Positions 60,913 through 64,000 of a DNA stretch of 64,000 nucleotides are shown in pieces; the stretch's first letter is position 1, and each line of letters begins with the position of its first letter. The DNA is from Clostridium yunnanense. Its GTDB lineage: Bacteria; Bacillota; Clostridia; Clostridiales; Clostridiaceae. The position numbers and the translations under genes are program-made. Location of the stretch: the NCBI RefSeq assembly GCF_016595795.1, contig NZ_JAENHN010000064.1:62001-126000 (forward strand), written 5' to 3'. The notes below the pieces were generated by a model. It searched no databases, was not told the origin of the DNA, and worked only from the letters and a program-made list of their open reading frames with translations.

Positions 60913-62416
60913 CATTATAGATATGCTAGAAGATCAATTGAGTGATGCTGATAGGTCAAGTTTGGAAGAGCATATGAATAATTGTATAAACTGTAAAGAA
61001 TATTATGATAAGATGTCTAATATAAAAATTGGATTGTTTAAAGAGATTGAGAATGACCAAATTCAATATTCCAGTAGAAAAGAATCTATAATGGGAGCTA
61101 TAGATTTGAATAAATATAATAGAAGATCTACAAGAGCTATTAACCTTATGAGAAGTAATAAGAATAGTTTCTTTATTTCAGCGTTATCTATTGTGGCAAT
61201 AATAACTTTGATTATGGTAATTCCCAAACTCTCAACATACAAATTTGATAACAATTCTACTAAATCAAATAAGAGTGAGTCTATGTATAAAAAAGATGAC
61301 CTTATTTCAAACAATTATGATATAAACTCTAATTCAGATTTTTTAAGAGGTCTGATAATTAAGGACGAAGACAAAACTGCTAATTATATAGTGAAACCAA
61401 TAGATGCTAAAGCTGAGTTAAGCAGAAACCAAGAGCAGAATGCTACTCTCATTGGAGTAGATAAGGATAAGTTAGTTTTATATAACGGAGATATACTATA
61501 TTCTTCATTAGATAACAATTTACAATTTTATATGAAGGCAAATGATTTTGATATACATAATAAAGACAAATATCTATTAAGTTCAACCAAGAACTTTATT
61601 TTACTTCCTGACTCAAAGCATTCTAATTTGTATATAGTGAACATTATAAAAAATAGAGTGCTAAAAGTTAATATTAATATAAGTGGTGCTTCTATAAACG
61701 CGGCTTGGTCAAGCAACGATACATATCTATGCCTACAGATTAACAGAGATATCTATTTATTTAATAGTGACAATGAGAAAATTAGTTATGTTGGAAATGA
61801 AAATAACTATTCAATAAGCTATGTTACTGATGAGGGAGTAATAATAACATCAAATAATAGATTATTACCTGCTGACAGAACTATTGAAAATATAAAACCT
61901 TATAAGTTATTTGCATATAATAGTTATATATACGCTCTATGTTATGATAATGAAAAGAATACAGAGCTTTATAGGTATGATTATAGTAATGATAAGCTGG
62001 TATATATAATAAACCTAGGTAAGAGAGGCTATACTTATGATAAATCGGATAACCCGTTTTTAATAACTATAAAAGATAAAAGCAACAGCGGAGTAATATT
62101 TAATATAAAAACTCTACAAAGCTATAGCTATAATGGGTATATAGATATTTTAGATGACTTTAAAAATTGTATATCACCAAGTGGAAATAGATATATTAGT
62201 AAAACTGGTACTGATGATGGTAATCAGAGGTTCAGAATACACACTACCGGATCAAAGGAGGTTAAGGAGATTTATGCCAATAATTCAATAGGATCATTTA
62301 TTGATGATGATAATTTAGTATACGGTATAAAAGGTAATGAGGATAATCGGGTTCAATTTAATATTATTAAGGAAAATTTAAAAAGTGCTAAAAAGGAAGT
62401 TATATCTACTTATTAG
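60887..62416 (+). CDS. Membrane anti-sigma factor with zf-HC2 and a large outer domain
   Basis: The protein has 509 residues from a TTG at 60887, 8 nt after AGGAGG; the GTG at 60878 overlaps that site. An N-terminal anti-sigma zinc module (CQKF..HMNNCINCKEYY, H-x3-C-x2-C) is followed by one membrane helix near residue 90-110 (FFISALSIVAIITLIMVIP). The external domain of about 400 residues consists of repeated short beta strands (LLSSTKNFILLPDS, YLCLQINRDIYLFNSD), looking like a beta-propeller. That domain is probably the sensor. Confidence 0.88.
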   Translation: MDCQKFRNSIIDMLEDQLSDADRSSLEEHMNNCINCKEYYDKMSNIKIGLFKEIENDQIQYSSRKESIMGAIDLNKYNRRSTRAINLMRSNKNSFFISALSIVAIITLIMVIPKLSTYKFDNNSTKSNKSESMYKKDDLISNNYDINSNSDFLRGLIIKDEDKTANYIVKPIDAKAELSRNQEQNATLIGVDKDKLVLYNGDILYSSLDNNLQFYMKANDFDIHNKDKYLLSSTKNFILLPDSKHSNLYIVNIIKNRVLKVNINISGASINAAWSSNDTYLCLQINRDIYLFNSDNEKISYVGNENNYSISYVTDEGVIITSNNRLLPADRTIENIKPYKLFAYNSYIYALCYDNEKNTELYRYDYSNDKLVYIINLGKRGYTYDKSDNPFLITIKDKSNSGVIFNIKTLQSYSYNGYIDILDDFKNCISPSGNRYISKTGTDDGNQRFRIHTTGSKEVKEIYANNSIGSFIDDDNLVYGIKGNEDNRVQFNIIKENLKSAKKEVISTY

Positions 62417-62505
62417 AGAATAGAGTTTTAGCTTTAATTATAAAATTTTCCCAATAGAACACTTTAAGTGATTGATAATATATGAATCTATCATTAGATA
62501 TAAAA

Positions 62506-62541
62506 ATACCCACCTGTTTAAAAAAACAGGTGGGTATTAAA
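62506..62541 (-). terminator. Terminator of mtnN
   Basis: ATACCCACCTGTTT and AAACAGGTGGGTAT form a 14-bp stem. On the minus strand TTTTTA follows, so it serves the nucleosidase gene; it may also act weakly on the plus strand. Confidence 0.88.
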
Positions 62542-62566
62542 GTATTGTATGTAATATATCTCGATA

Positions 62567-63259
62567 TTAAAGTCTTTCTATCATGGCTTTTAATATAGAT
62601 GTTGAGTTTTTTACTCCAATAGGAATAAACTTTTCATAATCCATATGAGCTCCGTTGTTGGCATTATCTGATATAGATCTTATAACCACAAATGGAACCT
62701 GATTTAGATAAGCCACATGAGCTATACTTCCACCTTCCATCTCGCATGCAGATGCATCAAATTCTTTTGCAAGCCATTGGATTTTCTCTAGACTTGCTAT
62801 GAATTGATCGCCAGATACTATTCTTCCTGTAAAAGTATTTATTTCTGGAAGCGATTTGCAAGCCTCTTGAGCTATAGATACAAGCTTTTCATCACATTTA
62901 AAATCAAAAGTATCCATTCTTGGTATTTGACCAGGTTTATCACCAAAAATAGTAGTATCCATATCGTGTTGAACTAGAGAATTACCTATAACTACATCTC
63001 CAGGGTATATATCTTTACCTATACCGCCTGCAACACCAACGTTTATAACCATATTGACCTTATATTCACTAATTAGTATTTGAGTACATACAGCAGCATT
63101 AACTTTACCTATGCCACAAACTACAGCAACTACATCCTTGCCCCATAATTGTCCACGGTGAAAAGTCATATTTGCTTTCTTTTCAGTGTTTTCTAAATTC
63201 ATATCCTTTAGAAGAATCTCAAGTTCTTCAGTCATTGCACCAATGATTCCTATAGTCAT
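62567..63259 (-). CDS. mtnN: 5'-methylthioadenosine/S-adenosylhomocysteine nucleosidase
   Basis: The protein has 230 residues from the ATG at 63259, with GGAGG 8 nt upstream; the frame extends five codons further without a ribosome site. It has TIGIIGAMTEELEIL, VINVGVAGG, FDASACEMEGGSIAHVAY and the catalytic Asp in VIRSISDNAN. It hydrolyses MTA and SAH to adenine and the thio-sugar, recycling SAM by-products. It is a single-gene unit. Confidence 0.97.
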   Translation of the reverse strand: MTIGIIGAMTEELEILLKDMNLENTEKKANMTFHRGQLWGKDVVAVVCGIGKVNAAVCTQILISEYKVNMVINVGVAGGIGKDIYPGDVVIGNSLVQHDMDTTIFGDKPGQIPRMDTFDFKCDEKLVSIAQEACKSLPEINTFTGRIVSGDQFIASLEKIQWLAKEFDASACEMEGGSIAHVAYLNQVPFVVIRSISDNANNGAHMDYEKFIPIGVKNSTSILKAMIERL

Positions 63260-63335
63260 TATAAAAGCCTCCATATAAATTGATAATTCTAATTATACTT
63301 AATCTGATGAAATTTCTCAATTAAAGTTATATAGG

Positions 63336-63363
63336 TAATAATATAGAAGTAGTTAGATTATCT
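63336..63363 (+). repeat. Solo end of the palindromic repeat
   Basis: AATATAGAAGTAGTTAGAT and flanking bases match the right end of copy E (AATATAGAAGTAGTTAATCT). It covers the stop of the CAAX-protease gene. Confidence 0.4.
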
Positions 63364-64000
63364 ATATGTTAATGTTAAATTCATCATCGTAATCATGTTG
63401 TTTTCTTAAAGAATCGAAGTGAATTTGGCGGTTTTTTAAATCTAGTCTTTTTAACCCAACTAACATAAGTATTATGCCTATTATTACAACTAGTATGGAT
63501 ATGGCTATCAACACGTGTATATTAGATAAACTTCCTAGTTCGGGCATAAATGCAAGGATGTTATTTATAGCATGGCATAAAGTGGTTAACAATATAGATT
63601 TTGTTTTTAAATAAACATACCCTAGTATTAAGCCAAGAAGAAATGCATTAATACCTTGAGGTATGTTCATATGCATAGCGGCAAATATTAATGAAGATAA
63701 AATTAAAGCTACCTTTGAAGAATATTTTTTTGCAAGACCATTTAATATGATGCCTCGATTTACGAACTCTTCTTGAATTGGAGCTATTACTACTGCAGAA
63801 AAAATTCCTATGAAAGGGTTGATAAATAGATTATTAAAAGTGTCTTCTATAGATTTAGGAATAGGTATTAAGTCTAATATATAACTTAAAGAACCGGAAA
63901 ATAACAACCTAAAACCTAAGATTAAAAAAATAACTCCTATTATGTCACGCTTTTTAAATTTTCTTTCTGGAAAAATTAAATTTGTCTTTACTAGAAAGAA
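63362..64000 (-). CDS. CPBP-family (CAAX-like) membrane protease, N-terminus outside window
   Basis: The frame is open to the window edge and shows 212 residues. The family's active-site blocks are present: EEFVNRG (EExxxR) in VVIAPIQEEFVNRGIIL, the His in IFAAMHMNIPQG and the second His in TTLCHAINN. Several membrane helices surround them. Such proteins (ABI/CAAX type) process prenylated or bacteriocin-related peptides or mediate self-immunity; many are uncharacterised. A TTG at 63907 could be read as a start, but the upstream residues (ERKFKKRDIIGVIF) look like real protein. Confidence 0.9.
   Translation of the reverse strand, partial: FFLVKTNLIFPERKFKKRDIIGVIFLILGFRLLFSGSLSYILDLIPIPKSIEDTFNNLFINPFIGIFSAVVIAPIQEEFVNRGIILNGLAKKYSSKVALILSSLIFAAMHMNIPQGINAFLLGLILGYVYLKTKSILLTTLCHAINNILAFMPELGSLSNIHVLIAISILVVIIGIILMLVGLKRLDLKNRQIHFDSLRKQHDYDDEFNINI

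Noticed and set aside
1-64000. CRISPR arrays, prophage or insertion-sequence genes
   Set aside because: No regularly spaced repeats, Cas, transposase, integrase or phage structural proteins were seen on either strand; the repeats found are small and noncoding.

Overview
The window is a low-GC, gene-dense bacterial chromosome segment of the Clostridium type. The evidence is strong GGAGG-type ribosome binding sites, frequent TTG and GTG starts, a large Alu-containing SRP RNA, the dnaX-ybaB-recR-yaaL-bofA sporulation/repair cluster, a c-di-GMP-type riboswitch ahead of a diguanylate cyclase, and spore-surface (CsxC/DUF3794-like) proteins. No phage, transposase gene or CRISPR array is visible.

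Layout. 0-7.3 kb: tail of a gene, tRNA-Arg(CCU), a small secreted Cys-containing protein, a GntR regulator, a TetR-controlled MFS drug exporter with two matching operators, a phosphodiester glycosidase-like membrane protein and a CNNM/CorC-type transporter. 7.4-10.8 kb: a two-component system followed by a two-gene ABC exporter. 11-15.7 kb: tadA, a class V aminotransferase, an unknown helical protein, a candidate structured ncRNA, and an orphan Sll1717-like P-loop ATPase that shares a bidirectional terminator with it. 16-22.4 kb: a polar amino acid ABC importer and the galK-galE-galT operon. 22.6-29.9 kb: a secreted M4 metalloprotease, a metal-homeostasis operon (two CobW-type GTPases, YraQ-type permease, TIGR03943 protein), an exported unknown and lgt. 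30-38.2 kb: tRNA-Ser(GGA), SRP RNA, a TetR-HlyD-ABC efflux operon, DedA, a HTH-TPR regulator, an exported superoxide dismutase and thyA-folA. 38.5-44 kb: a WYL regulator and dnaX-ybaB-recR-yaaL-bofA with a repeat-rich 1-kb spacer. 44.5-50 kb: a three-gene ABC exporter, a Cys-rich miniprotein and an M32 carboxypeptidase. 50-56 kb: spore-surface proteins, then a serine-type pathway (class V aminotransferase, SerA-like dehydrogenase, DUF1015). 56-64 kb: a soluble PAS histidine kinase, a 40-residue miniprotein, a riboswitch-controlled GGDEF protein, an ECF sigma/anti-sigma pair, mtnN and a CAAX-type protease running off the end.

The most unusual material is between the genes. A family of 97-bp imperfect palindromes with terminal inverted repeats (full copies at 10.8, 19.7 and 44.4 kb; shortened, degenerate or expanded relatives at 22.4, 38.3 and 12.9 kb; solo ends at 5.9, 47.9 and 63.3 kb) sits in leaders and operon spacers, and paired changes in its inner stem suggest that the hairpin is maintained. 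Two genes just downstream of such elements lack any ordinary start codon and appear to begin at ATT and ACG. Other noncoding signals are a roughly 200-nt ncRNA candidate with a tandem GGGACGA-AGAGCCC hairpin motif, hairpins that sequester ribosome binding sites ahead of the superoxide dismutase gene and a Cys-containing miniprotein gene, a pseudoknot-plus-terminator leader at 4.7 kb, and a c-di-GMP-I-like riboswitch with an almost absent P3.
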